Origin: Dolichospermum compactum NIES-806 | GTDB lineage: Bacteria; Cyanobacteriota; Cyanobacteriia; Cyanobacteriales; Nostocaceae | NCBI RefSeq assembly: GCF_002368115.1 | Contig: NZ_AP018316.1 | Span: forward strand, 4,699,369 to 4,739,732 | Direction of reading: 5' to 3' | DNA length: 40,364 bases | In this document: positions 22,968-32,026 of the stretch, piece after piece | Numbering within the stretch: position 1 is the stretch's first letter | Layout: each line of letters opens with the position of its first letter | Notes under the pieces: generated by a model | What the model was told of the DNA's origin: nothing | Database searches by the model: none | The model's input: only the letters and a program-made list of their open reading frames with translations | Program-made: the position numbers and the translations under genes

Positions 22968-23911
22968 TTTGTAACTCCTAATAATTGACTCCAAGACCTT
23001 ACACTGCGCTCAAATAAATCATTAACTGTTCCTTCCTTCCAAGTTAGTTGCACACCAAAACCCAATTCCATTTCTTGGGCTGCAACTGGTGAATCTTGAC
23101 GATCTTCTGATAGAAAACTATATAAATTTGCTTCATCCTTTGTTAGAAATTCACCAACTCCTAAAAGATGGGTATTTCGCCATTTTTTGTTAGTACCAAA
23201 GGCACAAATTTCTTTTTTATCTTCTGATAAAATACAACCAGGATATTGCACAACTGCTTGATTTAACTTAATCTCTACAGTACCCAAACCGCGAGATTTA
23301 GCAAAACCTAAGCCAAACCAACCATCATGTAAATCACGTAATACTAAACCAATTAAACCTAACTGTGCAAGAGTGAAGTTTTTTAAATGTAATTTCGTTT
23401 TAAATTCTCCCGCAGTGCAAACTTGATAATTAAATGGTCCAACAGCAACAGAACCAAATACTCTATCTATTGCAACGCCGTTTCTTTCTTCAGTTTTTAC
23501 TACTTTAGAATTATCTGGATAAGCATCCTCTATTCTGATTCTACTTGCAATAGAAGTATTACCAAACATTTGATCTGTAAAGGAAGAAAGCTTATAAATA
23601 TCACTAGACGATTTGATATTTTTCAAATAGTCGTATTTATCATTTAATGGATCATTAGCCCAAGGTAGGTTTTTAGTGTTAGGCTTTTCATCTCCTACTG
23701 TTCTGACAATCCGTTCAGTATGAGCGCGAATTGCACCTTTTAAACTGCTTCCTGGTAAATATATAGTATGTCCTCCAGCGTGATAGGTTTCCACAAATTC
23801 CATATCTGGCTTTGTAGGATCTGCTCCTTCTTTTCCAGATTTAATCAGAATTGGTCCATCGGGAATGATGGTTAAATCTATGGTGCAATGATTTACAAAT
23901 TTTTTGTGCAT
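22964..23911 (-). CDS. RAMP-superfamily Cas7-like protein of the III-D complex
   Basis: 315 residues, start ATG at 23911. RAMP features: IDLTIIPDGPILIKSGKEGA, D36 in PTKPDMEFV (position of the catalytic aspartate in Csm3-type proteins), YLPGSSLKGAIRAHTERIV at 51-69 and the G-rich loop FGLGFAKSRGLGTVEI near 205. The aspartate makes this a candidate target-RNA cleavage subunit; that is an inference. Between this gene and the upstream csx7-like gene is a 159-bp non-coding scar, unlike the tight joins elsewhere in the operon. Confidence 0.8.
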   Translation of the reverse strand: MHKKFVNHCTIDLTIIPDGPILIKSGKEGADPTKPDMEFVETYHAGGHTIYLPGSSLKGAIRAHTERIVRTVGDEKPNTKNLPWANDPLNDKYDYLKNIKSSSDIYKLSSFTDQMFGNTSIASRIRIEDAYPDNSKVVKTEERNGVAIDRVFGSVAVGPFNYQVCTAGEFKTKLHLKNFTLAQLGLIGLVLRDLHDGWFGLGFAKSRGLGTVEIKLNQAVVQYPGCILSEDKKEICAFGTNKKWRNTHLLGVGEFLTKDEANLYSFLSEDRQDSPVAAQEMELGFGVQLTWKEGTVNDLFERSVRSWSQLLGVTK

Positions 23912-23934
23912 AATGTTAGTTTAATCAGGTAAAT

Positions 23935-23970
23935 TTAAACGGCAGCTAAAACTAAATTATTTAGCTGTGG
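23935..23970 (-). pseudogene. Fossil 3' end of a lost gene related to the one at 18364-18990
   Basis: On the minus strand the codons read PQLNNLVLAAV and a stop. The last codons of the intact gene at 18364 read LQLNNLVLSAA and a stop; a stretch of about 22 nt differs at one or two bases. It lies in the gap between two RAMP genes, beside a hairpin-rich repeat. Confidence 0.4.
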
Positions 23971-23981
23971 TTTATAGCCCA

Positions 23982-24094
23982 CCTCAGAATGAATTCTGAG
24001 GCTAATAACAGAAGTCGTCTAAAGACGACTATTCTTGACAAATTTAGTCCGTTTTAACGGACTTTAGCTATTAGCCCGGAACTTCAGTTCTGGG
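23982..24094. repeat. Hairpin-rich dispersed repeat entering the end of the csx7-like gene
   Basis: Four successive hairpins: CCTCAGAAT/ATTCTGAGG (23982-24001), AGTCGTCT/AGACGACT (24013-24030), AGTCCGTT/AACGGACT (24046-24063) and CCCGGAACT/AGTTCTGGG with one wobble (24075-24094). This is a known kind of cyanobacterial intergenic repeat. The fourth hairpin overlaps the last codons and stop of the gene at 24071. Confidence 0.75.
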
Positions 24095-24934
24095 TGGGTG
24101 ATTGGGTAAATGATCTCTTAAATAATTAATAAGTGCTTCAGTCCATTTTTGTTTGGATTGTTTACCGTCTTGATAGCTAGGTAACTTATCACCTATTTTA
24201 CTATTAACTAATTCTTGTAAATAGGTTAATAATTTTCCAGGATCATTCTCAACATTAACCCAATCCATTTTTTCTATATCTAGTTTAACAACTCCTAAAC
24301 CGCGAGAACGTCCACCACCAAGGGGAATTTGTTCTGTTTCAAATTGATGTAATCCCATCATCAATAGTCCCAGTTCCCAATCTTCTGCATTTTCCACTAC
24401 TGCACGAAATTCAAATTGTGTTCCTGCTGGTACTACTTGAAAGTCATAAAGTTTACCGTCTGCTGCTGTTTCAGTGTCTCTATCTATTGATACTCCGTCT
24501 CTTTCTTGATATTGTCCAAACCAGGTGTCAGGTACTACGGTTAAATCGCGGACTTGAAATTTACTTGCTATCCAAGGTGAACCAAAAAGACGAGAGATTA
24601 AATCTGTTTTTTTGATGATTTCTTGAGTTAAAATCTGGTCGTTATCACAGGTATCTTTTAACTGTTTCATATCCTGAGATGTAATTGACCATTCACTTTC
24701 TATTGCTGGGTTAGCTGCAAAGCTATCATCAATACCTCTAAGGAAACTTTCAAGACGGGATCTTAATGCACCTTTAAAGCTAGAACCGGGGATTAATGGT
24801 TGTCCTAATGCGTCCTTGATGACGGGTAAATCTGTTCCAATAGGTTCAGTGGAACGTCCCGCACTAATTCTTAATGCGGTGATTGTTGTTAGTATTCCTG
24901 TGATTTCCAGGCGGTTTTTGAATGTGTCAAACAT
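24071..24934 (-). CDS. Csx7-like RAMP (Cas7 type) of the III-D complex
   Basis: 287 residues, ATG at 24934. The N-terminus matches the Csx7 (TIGR02581) pattern: FDTFKNRLEITGILTTITA, ALRISAGRSTEPIGTD (D35, expected catalytic aspartate), LPVIKDALGQPLIPGSSFKG and RSRLE. A GVSIDRDTETAADG block and the loop PLGGGRSRGLGVVKL follow, both typical. The last ten or so residues (NHPPRTEVPG) are encoded by a dispersed repeat, so the natural C-terminus was replaced. It is separated from cas11-csx10-cas10 by the CARF and Uma2 genes. Confidence 0.82.
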   Translation of the reverse strand: MFDTFKNRLEITGILTTITALRISAGRSTEPIGTDLPVIKDALGQPLIPGSSFKGALRSRLESFLRGIDDSFAANPAIESEWSITSQDMKQLKDTCDNDQILTQEIIKKTDLISRLFGSPWIASKFQVRDLTVVPDTWFGQYQERDGVSIDRDTETAADGKLYDFQVVPAGTQFEFRAVVENAEDWELGLLMMGLHQFETEQIPLGGGRSRGLGVVKLDIEKMDWVNVENDPGKLLTYLQELVNSKIGDKLPSYQDGKQSKQKWTEALINYLRDHLPNHPPRTEVPG

Positions 24935-24958
24935 ATAAATTTACCAGTTAATTATTAA

Positions 24959-25525
24959 TTAATTAAGACGGAGACACCTAAATATATCCTCAACAGATAT
25001 TTCCCATTCTGTTAGAGTATTTAATACAGGTAAAATATCTTGATTCTGCTTAACTTCTGGTAGTTGATTAGGTAAAAAAGTCATGATTAAGCGTTCTTGA
25101 GGATCAATAAGCCAGCCTAATTCTGTGCCATGCTTTAAACAGAACAAAATATTATTAATTACACGGGTTGAACTTTGTTCCGGTGATAAAATTTCAATTG
25201 TCCAATTTGGAGGAATTGTAAACTCATTCTGAATTTCACCGTTATCATCAAGAGGAATTAATTCCCAATTAAAAACACTGATATCTGGAACAATAGAACG
25301 ACCTCCAAAGGTACAACGCAATTCTGTAAATGCACGAGCTATTTTTTTCGGTGTAGCTATTTGATTAATAGCAGGTGCTAAAAATGTTTGTACTGCGCTG
25401 TGTTTACCTTTAGGCATGGGTTTTTGGTAGATGTTACCATCAATATATTCACTAGCTGGTTTTGTTTCTGGTAGTTTCAGGAAGTCTATTAAGGAGATTA
25501 GGGTTGAGACGGGAGTATAAGTCAT
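24959..25525 (-). CDS. Uma2-family putative endonuclease inside the III-D operon
   Basis: 188 residues. The PD-(D/E)XK core is present: SEYIDGNIYQKPMPKGKHSA, RSIVPDISVFNW (catalytic aspartate), PPNWTIEILSPEQSSTRVIN (E-x-L in place of E-x-K) and ELGWLIDPQERLI. It lies 30 bp after the CARF gene and 24 bp before the csx7-like gene, same strand, so it is transcribed with the complex. Uma2 genes are common in cyanobacteria, so this may be a passenger; alternatively it is an accessory nuclease. The two Uma2 proteins in the window are only distantly alike. Confidence 0.85.
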   Translation of the reverse strand: MTYTPVSTLISLIDFLKLPETKPASEYIDGNIYQKPMPKGKHSAVQTFLAPAINQIATPKKIARAFTELRCTFGGRSIVPDISVFNWELIPLDDNGEIQNEFTIPPNWTIEILSPEQSSTRVINNILFCLKHGTELGWLIDPQERLIMTFLPNQLPEVKQNQDILPVLNTLTEWEISVEDIFRCLRLN

Positions 25526-25555
25526 AGTTTTGGACTAAAATATTTAAAGTTGGAG

Positions 25556-26740
25556 TTATGGGTTATCGTTGACATAATCATGTTCACCAACATGACGCAT
25601 ACGTAAAAATTTTACTTTTTTCTGTGTAGAATCCTGAATTGTATCTACTACACAACTTACTCGCCAACCTTCATTTTTATTAAGATAAAAATGGTCAATT
25701 TCATTTTTTCTTAATCCACCTTCACACTTTTGGCTACCTTCGTATCTTCTGTATTTAAACTTCGGATCAATACGGCTGGTATCTCCATTAAATTTCAGCA
25801 TAATTGCAGATATTTCTGAAAGTGCGGAATGTAACTCAAATTTTATTTTTTCATCAACAGTACGCCGTTCATAATCTTTATGAAAGGATTTTTCATAAAT
25901 CAAGCGAGGAAATTCTATTAACTCCTGTGTAAAAAAATTATCCTTATCTCTATTCCAAAGCAAACGTCCCCAATTATTTAGAGTTGCTTCATCTCCAATT
26001 TTAGATATTAAGCTATCTGGCACACCTTTAAGTTCTGACAATTTGATATAAATATCTACAGATTTCGATGCCATCAGAGCAAATTGAGCAGGTTTAATAA
26101 CAGAATAGTCAATTTTTATTGGTAATTTAGGTATTGTGATATAGTCTAAATTCCCTTCAAATATATAGATAATTTCAGCACCATATAACATTCCTATGGT
26201 GTTTGCGTAACCTTGCATAGCTTTAAAACCACCAGCAAGATTAAAATAAATATCATGGGTATTTTTATGTGCTAAAAATATTGTATCCCACCATTCTAAA
26301 AGCTCATCAATTCCGTATGAGAATCTGTCAGTGTTGTATGTAGAAAGTTTTTTTGGTTGTTGAATATGAGCGTTGATTCCTTCCTTTTGCAAAAATTCTT
26401 GGACAATTTGTGCAGTGATTTGACCTTGATAAGTATCTGTAGCAATTAACCAATGAATATCAGATTTACCCTGTTCAAGTTTTCTATCATATAAACCATA
26501 AATACCATTCAGTTCAGCACTTGCATCTCTAATTTGCTTACTATTTTTAGCATTGTATATTTTATCTTCTGCTCTATCTTTTAACTCCAGAATAATTTCT
26601 TTAGCTCTATTGCTAATTTCTTCCTCTGTATGATTTGCAGATGCTTGTATTTCTGCAAAGCATTCTTCTGAATCAGTAAAAACATCAATTTGATTAGTTA
26701 ATAAACTTGTTCCTACTGTAGATACTACAAGTCTTGGCAT
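25556..26740 (-). CDS. CARF-domain effector with RelE-like C-terminal domain
   Basis: 394 residues. The N-terminal half is a CARF domain of the APE2256/TIGR02619 type: LVVSTVGTSLLTN (4-16), IHWLIATDTYQGQ, and the strand-helix IYFNLAGGFKAMQGYANTI. CARF domains bind cyclic oligoadenylate made by Cas10. The C-terminal 90 residues (FKYRRYEGSQKCEGGLRKNE, IDHFYLNKNEGWRVSCVVD, KKVKFLRMRHVGEHDYV) follow the order of RelE/ParE ribonuclease toxins: Arg-rich loop, D-H/R-F-x-strand, final V-x-x-L-R-x-G-x-H strand. A ribosome-dependent mRNA nuclease switched on by cOA is the likely activity. RHVGEH also fits R-x4-H, so HEPN was considered. Confidence 0.72.
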   Translation of the reverse strand: MPRLVVSTVGTSLLTNQIDVFTDSEECFAEIQASANHTEEEISNRAKEIILELKDRAEDKIYNAKNSKQIRDASAELNGIYGLYDRKLEQGKSDIHWLIATDTYQGQITAQIVQEFLQKEGINAHIQQPKKLSTYNTDRFSYGIDELLEWWDTIFLAHKNTHDIYFNLAGGFKAMQGYANTIGMLYGAEIIYIFEGNLDYITIPKLPIKIDYSVIKPAQFALMASKSVDIYIKLSELKGVPDSLISKIGDEATLNNWGRLLWNRDKDNFFTQELIEFPRLIYEKSFHKDYERRTVDEKIKFELHSALSEISAIMLKFNGDTSRIDPKFKYRRYEGSQKCEGGLRKNEIDHFYLNKNEGWRVSCVVDTIQDSTQKKVKFLRMRHVGEHDYVNDNP

Positions 26741-26758
26741 AAATAACTCCTGAATAAC

Positions 26759-27172
26759 TTAATTTTCGACTTCGTTTCTATAAACTAAATAACGTGCGCC
26801 ATATCCTAAGTAACGACGAATTAACTCTATCCAAATAGGATTTAACTCATCAGCATCAAATTTATTTTGAATCTCTTTAGCGAGAGGCTTAATGTTGTCG
26901 TTAAAATCATTAATAATTCTGTTAGCCAAAGAATTTTCACCCCTCCCCCACTTTTTACCTCTTCCTACTTGATATAATAAAAAATTTTTAATTACTTCTA
27001 CACTATCGGTAGTATCAGCAACACGGACTAAATTACGAAATTGAGATTCTTCTAAGCCTTCATAAATTGTTTGATTTAAAGCATTTTGAATCCAGATTAC
27101 TAGATCATCTTCCTTCTGACGAATACCTTTTTGAATCTTCAGTTGTTTTTGTTGTTCTGAAAAATCACTCAT
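26759..27172 (-). CDS. Small subunit of the III-D complex (Cas11/Csm2-like)
   Basis: 137 residues, all-helical by eye: EQQKQLKIQKGIRQKEDDLV, NLVRVADTTDSVEVIKNFLL, LANRIINDFNDNIKPLAKEI, WIELIRRYLGYGARYLVYRN. Size, basic helices and position directly after csx10 (4-nt overlap) fit the small subunit that lines the filament beside Cas7. It ends 19 bp before the CARF gene. Sequence alone would not prove the role because Cas11 proteins diverge strongly. Confidence 0.7.
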   Translation of the reverse strand: MSDFSEQQKQLKIQKGIRQKEDDLVIWIQNALNQTIYEGLEESQFRNLVRVADTTDSVEVIKNFLLYQVGRGKKWGRGENSLANRIINDFNDNIKPLAKEIQNKFDADELNPIWIELIRRYLGYGARYLVYRNEVEN

Positions 27173-28443
27173 ACAGCATCCTCTCTCATTACTAAATGAA
27201 ACTCATTACAAATTTCTACCTGTCCAAAACCTTCGCAAGTTCTTTCACCGACTCCTGTTAATTCTAAGTTAGCTAAAGCTGAATACCATTTTTCCGGGTG
27301 TGAGGTACTAAATAAGTAAACAGCACCTTTATTAGTTATTAATTCTACATCTTTCATTAACCCCCAAGCAGCATTCCAACCAGAACGATAGTCATAACTA
27401 CTGTAAGCAGTATGAATTTCTAAAGATGAATCATCTACTCCTGTAAATTGTTGTAACATGGCTGGAGAAATTACCGTTGTGCGTTGCCAATTTTCCGTTA
27501 AAATTGTATCTGCTTGTAAATCTAACGTAAAATATGTTTTTTGCGGTAACTCTTTAATTGAATTACCAAAAATTGACCATTGTTCCCAACGTTTATCCAA
27601 TTTAGAGTTAAATAATTCTATTTTTTCTTGAATATTATTTGTAAACTCTCCTATTTTAGCATTAATTTCTACTTTTCCTAAACCTCGTGAAGTTGAACCG
27701 CCAAGGCGGAAAGTTTGATGATTATTATTTATGAACTGATGTAACTTATCTCCTATATTTTCTAAATTGTCTGGGAATAAAATATATGATCTAAAAAATG
27801 AATGATTCTTATTGTTAGAACCAGATTCATTGATGACTTCAATACTGTATAGTATTTCCTCTTCAGATGTTGCTCTTCTGCGATTAATACCAACTTTTGT
27901 TAAAAGACGTTTACTTAATGAAGCATTATAATACATTCCATTTATTGTGCTATAAAACCCACTATATGGCTCAACTCGTTTTCCATCTTTTGGACAATTA
28001 GGATCATAAGCTAAACCATGATAATCTGAACAAAACCTGTCTATCAAGCTATCAAAAACACCATTATTATCAGTTGAATATTTACCATTTCTCTTTCTAC
28101 AAAATCCTGGGTTATTTTTGGAACTTAAAGCGGTTGTAGGTAATAATTGTATTTTCTTGATGCTTTTTTGATTGAAAATACTACTCTTTTCAGCTACATT
28201 CGCAGGATAAGCATTTTGAAAAATAGCAGGTTCATCATCTAAAAACAAAGCCTGAAAATCACCCCCATTTTTACTTAAATCAATAAACTGTTGACCAGAT
28301 TGTTTTAAAATCTCACCCGCAACCGCACCACGAATTACACTACCAGGAATATAATCTTCACATTCACTAATAGAACCTCCTGGTTTTTGTCGAGAAATTG
28401 CTAAAGGAGATAAAGCTTTAATCTGTAATTCTATTCTCTTCAT
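27169..28443 (-). CDS. csx10: Csx10, type III-D Cas5-group RAMP
   Basis: 424 residues. The start is diagnostic: LQIKALSPLAISRQKPGGSI, SECEDYIPGSVIRGAVAGEI. A Cys-rich middle (NNPGFCRKRNGKYS; FCSDYHGLAYDPNCPKDGKR) may bind zinc. The C-terminal part has LGGSTSRGLGKVEI, a G-rich RNA-binding loop, and LTGVGERTCEGFGQVEI, a second one. Csx10 serves as the Cas5-like cap next to Cas10 and holds the crRNA 5' handle. It overlaps both neighbours by 4 nt (ATGA), so translation is coupled. Confidence 0.88.
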   Translation of the reverse strand: MKRIELQIKALSPLAISRQKPGGSISECEDYIPGSVIRGAVAGEILKQSGQQFIDLSKNGGDFQALFLDDEPAIFQNAYPANVAEKSSIFNQKSIKKIQLLPTTALSSKNNPGFCRKRNGKYSTDNNGVFDSLIDRFCSDYHGLAYDPNCPKDGKRVEPYSGFYSTINGMYYNASLSKRLLTKVGINRRRATSEEEILYSIEVINESGSNNKNHSFFRSYILFPDNLENIGDKLHQFINNNHQTFRLGGSTSRGLGKVEINAKIGEFTNNIQEKIELFNSKLDKRWEQWSIFGNSIKELPQKTYFTLDLQADTILTENWQRTTVISPAMLQQFTGVDDSSLEIHTAYSSYDYRSGWNAAWGLMKDVELITNKGAVYLFSTSHPEKWYSALANLELTGVGERTCEGFGQVEICNEFHLVMREDAV

Positions 28444-29192
28444 TTTATCTCACCTTTTCCCATAAATTCCCAAATTTCTGTTAAATTCATATTTCTTAAT
28501 TCATTCTCTAACTCTTCTAATTCCCAATGTAACCAACCTAAACCAGCAGACTTACTACCACCTAAAGCATATATTTGTTTTAAACCTATCAAAATTAAAA
28601 CCTTTGTATAATCTGGTATTTCTGGTTTCCAACTTGGTTGAATATGTATTTTTCCCTGAAATTTAAGTTTTGCATTTGCTGGTGATGTTTCTAAAAAATA
28701 AAGTTTATTTTCTTCCCCAGTCCGACGACGACGGTTGATAGTTACTCCAGGACGAATAATTTCTGGTAGATTTTCTGGATCTTCTGTATAAATCAAATCG
28801 TCAAAAATTACTCTTGAAGGTAAAACTGGATCACCAAAAATCTGACTAATTAAGCAATGATATGTGTTGTCATATCTTGGTACTTCATATTCAGAACGTT
28901 GAAATTTATCTGGTGCGTTATCTCTTCTAATTACCATTCTTCCCGCGTTGGGAGATTCAGAAATTTCCCAATTTAAACTTCTTAGTATTTTCTCACATTC
29001 ATGACGCACTTTTCCTTTAATTTGTGAACCAGGAACTAATAAATTATTTTCTGAATTACGGACAATAGTTTTATCTGCTAAAGAACCAGATGAACCTCCA
29101 GCACCTACACATAAAGCTGAGTCAATTATAGCAGTAATTGTGTAAGTTTTAATTTGCCTATTATTTTCTATTAATTCTTGAAGTTGTATCAT
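28440..29192 (-). CDS. Cas7-like RAMP (Csm3-type) of the III-D complex
   Basis: 250 residues. TITAIIDSALCVGAGGSSGS, LADKTIVRNSENN (D40 at the expected catalytic aspartate position), LLVPGSQIKGKVRHECEKIL and, near residue 215, LGGSKSAGLGWLHW. The order is that of Csm3, the subunit that cuts target RNA every 6 nt. RPGVTINRRRRTGEENKLYF is the usual central insertion. It overlaps cas10 and csx10 by 4 nt on each side. Confidence 0.85.
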   Translation of the reverse strand: MIQLQELIENNRQIKTYTITAIIDSALCVGAGGSSGSLADKTIVRNSENNLLVPGSQIKGKVRHECEKILRSLNWEISESPNAGRMVIRRDNAPDKFQRSEYEVPRYDNTYHCLISQIFGDPVLPSRVIFDDLIYTEDPENLPEIIRPGVTINRRRRTGEENKLYFLETSPANAKLKFQGKIHIQPSWKPEIPDYTKVLILIGLKQIYALGGSKSAGLGWLHWELEELENELRNMNLTEIWEFMGKGEIK

Positions 29193-31603
29193 AGTGTAGT
29201 TTCCTGTTCTAATTTCCCTGGATATTTAGTATCTGCAAATTCGATTAAACCAAATAAATCTACAAGTTCTCTCCAGATAGTTTCATATTTACTTTCTTCC
29301 TTTGAATCTTCTTTAATATCACACATCCAAGGTGCAATATTACCGTTGTTTGTTTTTGCAGGACACCATAAATCTTCAAAGTTTTCTTTAAGTAAATGTC
29401 CTTTATTTAACCGATGACGAAAATAATAATAATTTAAACTTGCTGTTCGTCTTCCTTGTGCTAAAAAACTCCGAATTTGATATAGTTGTGATTTGGGAAA
29501 TTCTGCTTTTTGCAATGCTTGAATGGATTGAAAAAATCTATCTAACTCAGGCAATGTGTAAGGTGCAGCATACAATTTCAATTTAAGTTTATGAAAAGTT
29601 AAAGCTTTGTTGCGGAATTCTTCTATGCTTGAGGAAATCATGGTTACTGATTTCATTGTAAAGAAATCAACTGTACCTCCATAAAAACCCTTGTCTTTTA
29701 AGGATTTTGCATATTTTTTAGCAGATTTCATTAATTGTTCTGTCAAGTCTTCTGCATAATAAATTGGTGTATTATAAGCAGTCAGCAAGACACCGCTAGA
29801 CATACTCAAACTACATTGTTTATGTTCTGGTATGTGTTCAGCAAAGCGATGAATCTTTTGAAGTTTAGATGGTTTTTCTTCTACTTCGTAATTACCTTGT
29901 ATTTTTACTTCCGGTATTTCAATTTCACCCAAAAGTATTTTTTCAAAGTTTTCACCAATCATTTTAGCAATTTGTAAAGCTTTGTCAGCAGGGACTATTA
30001 ATAAAATATCATCCCCACCAATGGTAATAATTTCAAAGGGATGAATTAAATCTCCATTTTTTAATCTTGATTTTGATTCATCAATTCCTTGTAATTTGCG
30101 TGGTTGTAAATTCTCAGCTAATGCTAGAAAAACTGCATATCTAGTTGCATTATCTACGTCCTTACTAAAATTTTGGTACTTTTGGGGAGTGCGGATTTTT
30201 TGAATTGCACCACCCATATTATTACCGTCTGCATAAATATAAGCAATATATCCATTACTTACTTTACCCAAATGTGTTAAAGATTCAGCTATTTTAACCT
30301 TTTCTAAATTAGAATTATCATTGTATTTTTGCTTCCTATTGTCATCGTTTTTTAAAAAGTTCTCAAATCTTTGTATCCAACTATCATTTATAGGGTTTTC
30401 TCCTTCTTCATACCAATTGGTTTCTTTAGATTCTCCTGTTTTTATTCTATCACTAAATTGACGCTTAATTGCAGAGGATTCAGAATAATATGGTTTTCCA
30501 GGAAGATCATTTGCTTGAGTAATTGCAGAACGTTTTTCTGTTTCGTCTCTCCTCAAATAAGGATGGGTTTCAAACATTGGTGGGTAACGACGAGTGGGAC
30601 GATTTCTTATATCATTACCGCTACGACGTTGATTAAATAAAATTGCTAGTTTTGTAGTGATTTCATTAAAACTTTTACGGTTTTTAAAGTTCTCTTCTAT
30701 GTTTGAATTTTCTTCAATTTTACCAAAGTATGATTCTACTATTTCATGATCATAACTTTCCTGATATTTCTCTAACCAAAATGTTTCTTCTATGTTATCT
30801 CTGAGTAAGCCAAATTTAATTTCTAATAATCTAAATGTTTCACTAACTGCACAGGAGTTAGCTGTTAATGTTCTAAATATGTAACGTTTTTCGATGATAT
30901 TTGCTATGTCATCTATGAAAGCAGGAGGACAAAAAGCTAAAATATTACCACCGCAGAAATAAATTATTAATTCTGGTATTAGTGCTTCTAATAAATTTCT
31001 ATCTGCTGTGTTACTTTCTAACCATTTTCTAACATCTTGATGATAAAATCTATATAGATTTGATTCTGTTGTTTTATTAAAAAAAGCTGGTAAATCAACT
31101 ACGTTAATTTGATCTAAAAGTCCAGAAGCACCTCGAATATCAGGAAGTTTCTCAGATTCAAATACATAACTTTTAACTTTAGTTACTCCACCATAAACTA
31201 AACCAATTTTAGATTCCCACAAAATAGCGTATTTTTCAGTTAATTGCTTTAAATTATTTAAGGTTTTGGGAAATTTTTCTGGTTTATCTAATTTTTCTAA
31301 CTCTCTCACTGCATTGACTAAAGAAGATACCGCTTCTGGTACTTCTCTCCCATTCCTTAAACCATCACACATTTCCTGCAAAACCTTAATATCAAACTGC
31401 GGTTTGCGTTCATTACCCCAAGCTAAACACCAAGCGATCGCAATACTAACAGAATTCATCTCTCTTAATTCTCCTAAAACTAACCCCACCAAAACCCCAG
31501 CCAAAGACCGAATCATCGGACGCACAGATACATCCTCCCCACGTTTTAAGCGATGCACATTTCCTCTAAGAATCGGCATTTCCTGGGAAATCACATCTTC
31601 CAC
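29189..31603 (-). CDS. cas10: Cas10, large subunit of type III-D, cyclase motif intact, no HD motif
   Basis: 804 residues. Palm 1 begins near 145 (SYVFESEKLPDIRGASGLLD). The second palm has YADGNNMG at 457-464 and the cyclase GGDD at 529-532 (IITIGGDDILLIVP), so cyclic-oligoadenylate synthesis is expected. The 140 residues ahead of palm 1 are helical and contain no H-D pair, so single-strand DNA cutting by an HD domain is unlikely. The start is a GTG at 31603 without a good ribosome-binding site; the frame stays open some 16 codons upstream, so the N-terminus is not certain. First gene of the tightly overlapping complex operon; csx3 lies 49 bp upstream. Confidence 0.9.
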   Translation of the reverse strand: MEDVISQEMPILRGNVHRLKRGEDVSVRPMIRSLAGVLVGLVLGELREMNSVSIAIAWCLAWGNERKPQFDIKVLQEMCDGLRNGREVPEAVSSLVNAVRELEKLDKPEKFPKTLNNLKQLTEKYAILWESKIGLVYGGVTKVKSYVFESEKLPDIRGASGLLDQINVVDLPAFFNKTTESNLYRFYHQDVRKWLESNTADRNLLEALIPELIIYFCGGNILAFCPPAFIDDIANIIEKRYIFRTLTANSCAVSETFRLLEIKFGLLRDNIEETFWLEKYQESYDHEIVESYFGKIEENSNIEENFKNRKSFNEITTKLAILFNQRRSGNDIRNRPTRRYPPMFETHPYLRRDETEKRSAITQANDLPGKPYYSESSAIKRQFSDRIKTGESKETNWYEEGENPINDSWIQRFENFLKNDDNRKQKYNDNSNLEKVKIAESLTHLGKVSNGYIAYIYADGNNMGGAIQKIRTPQKYQNFSKDVDNATRYAVFLALAENLQPRKLQGIDESKSRLKNGDLIHPFEIITIGGDDILLIVPADKALQIAKMIGENFEKILLGEIEIPEVKIQGNYEVEEKPSKLQKIHRFAEHIPEHKQCSLSMSSGVLLTAYNTPIYYAEDLTEQLMKSAKKYAKSLKDKGFYGGTVDFFTMKSVTMISSSIEEFRNKALTFHKLKLKLYAAPYTLPELDRFFQSIQALQKAEFPKSQLYQIRSFLAQGRRTASLNYYYFRHRLNKGHLLKENFEDLWCPAKTNNGNIAPWMCDIKEDSKEESKYETIWRELVDLFGLIEFADTKYPGKLEQETTL

Positions 31604-31652
31604 ACTGTAAAAGAATTAAAACATGACTCAAGTAATTTCTTCAAGCAAAAGT

Positions 31653-31958
31653 TCAATCAATCAAGTCTCCCAGCTTATATGCTGGATTGTGTGTGATGCA
31701 AATCACGTATTTACCCAGTTTCGGATCAAAAAAACCAATTGCTCCGTAAATATGGGCTAATTTATGTGCCAACACAAAAGCCACAGGGATAGAAACCGGT
31801 CCATTAATCCTCAGCAGTTGTCCTCCAGAGATTTCCCCCGACCGTGCCATTTGCTCTAACTTAGTGGCAGCATCTTTCACAATCTGGTCATTTTGGGCAG
31901 GTTCACCAAAGCTCAACCGTAAAATATCGTCTTTTAACTCAATGTTGTAAGTAGTCAT
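31653..31958 (-). CDS. csx3: Csx3 (Crn3-like ring nuclease family)
   Basis: 101 residues from the ATG at 31958 (MTTYNIELKDDILRLSFGEP), the usual Csx3 start; an ATG at 31994 would add 12 residues. The family core is LLRINGPVSIPVAFVLAHKL (with the conserved H in AHKLAH), then GAIGFFDPKLGKYVICITHN and PAYKLGDLID. Csx3 binds and degrades cyclic tetra-adenylate and so switches off the CARF response. It lies upstream of cas10 on the same strand and is divergent from the truncated regulator gene at 32027, 68 bp away, where the promoter of both probably lies. Confidence 0.9.
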   Translation of the reverse strand: MTTYNIELKDDILRLSFGEPAQNDQIVKDAATKLEQMARSGEISGGQLLRINGPVSIPVAFVLAHKLAHIYGAIGFFDPKLGKYVICITHNPAYKLGDLID

Positions 31959-32026
31959 TAGCTTTACTGATTCACTTACTATTACATCATACATGGCATT
32001 GGAAGCAGCCTATTCCAGATTAGTCT

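Noticed and set aside
26600..26740. Treating the CARF protein as a plain Csm6/Csx1 (HEPN) effector
   Set aside because: RHVGEH near the end fits R-x4-H by count, but it lies in a strand-like, RelE-type ending rather than in a helical HEPN domain.
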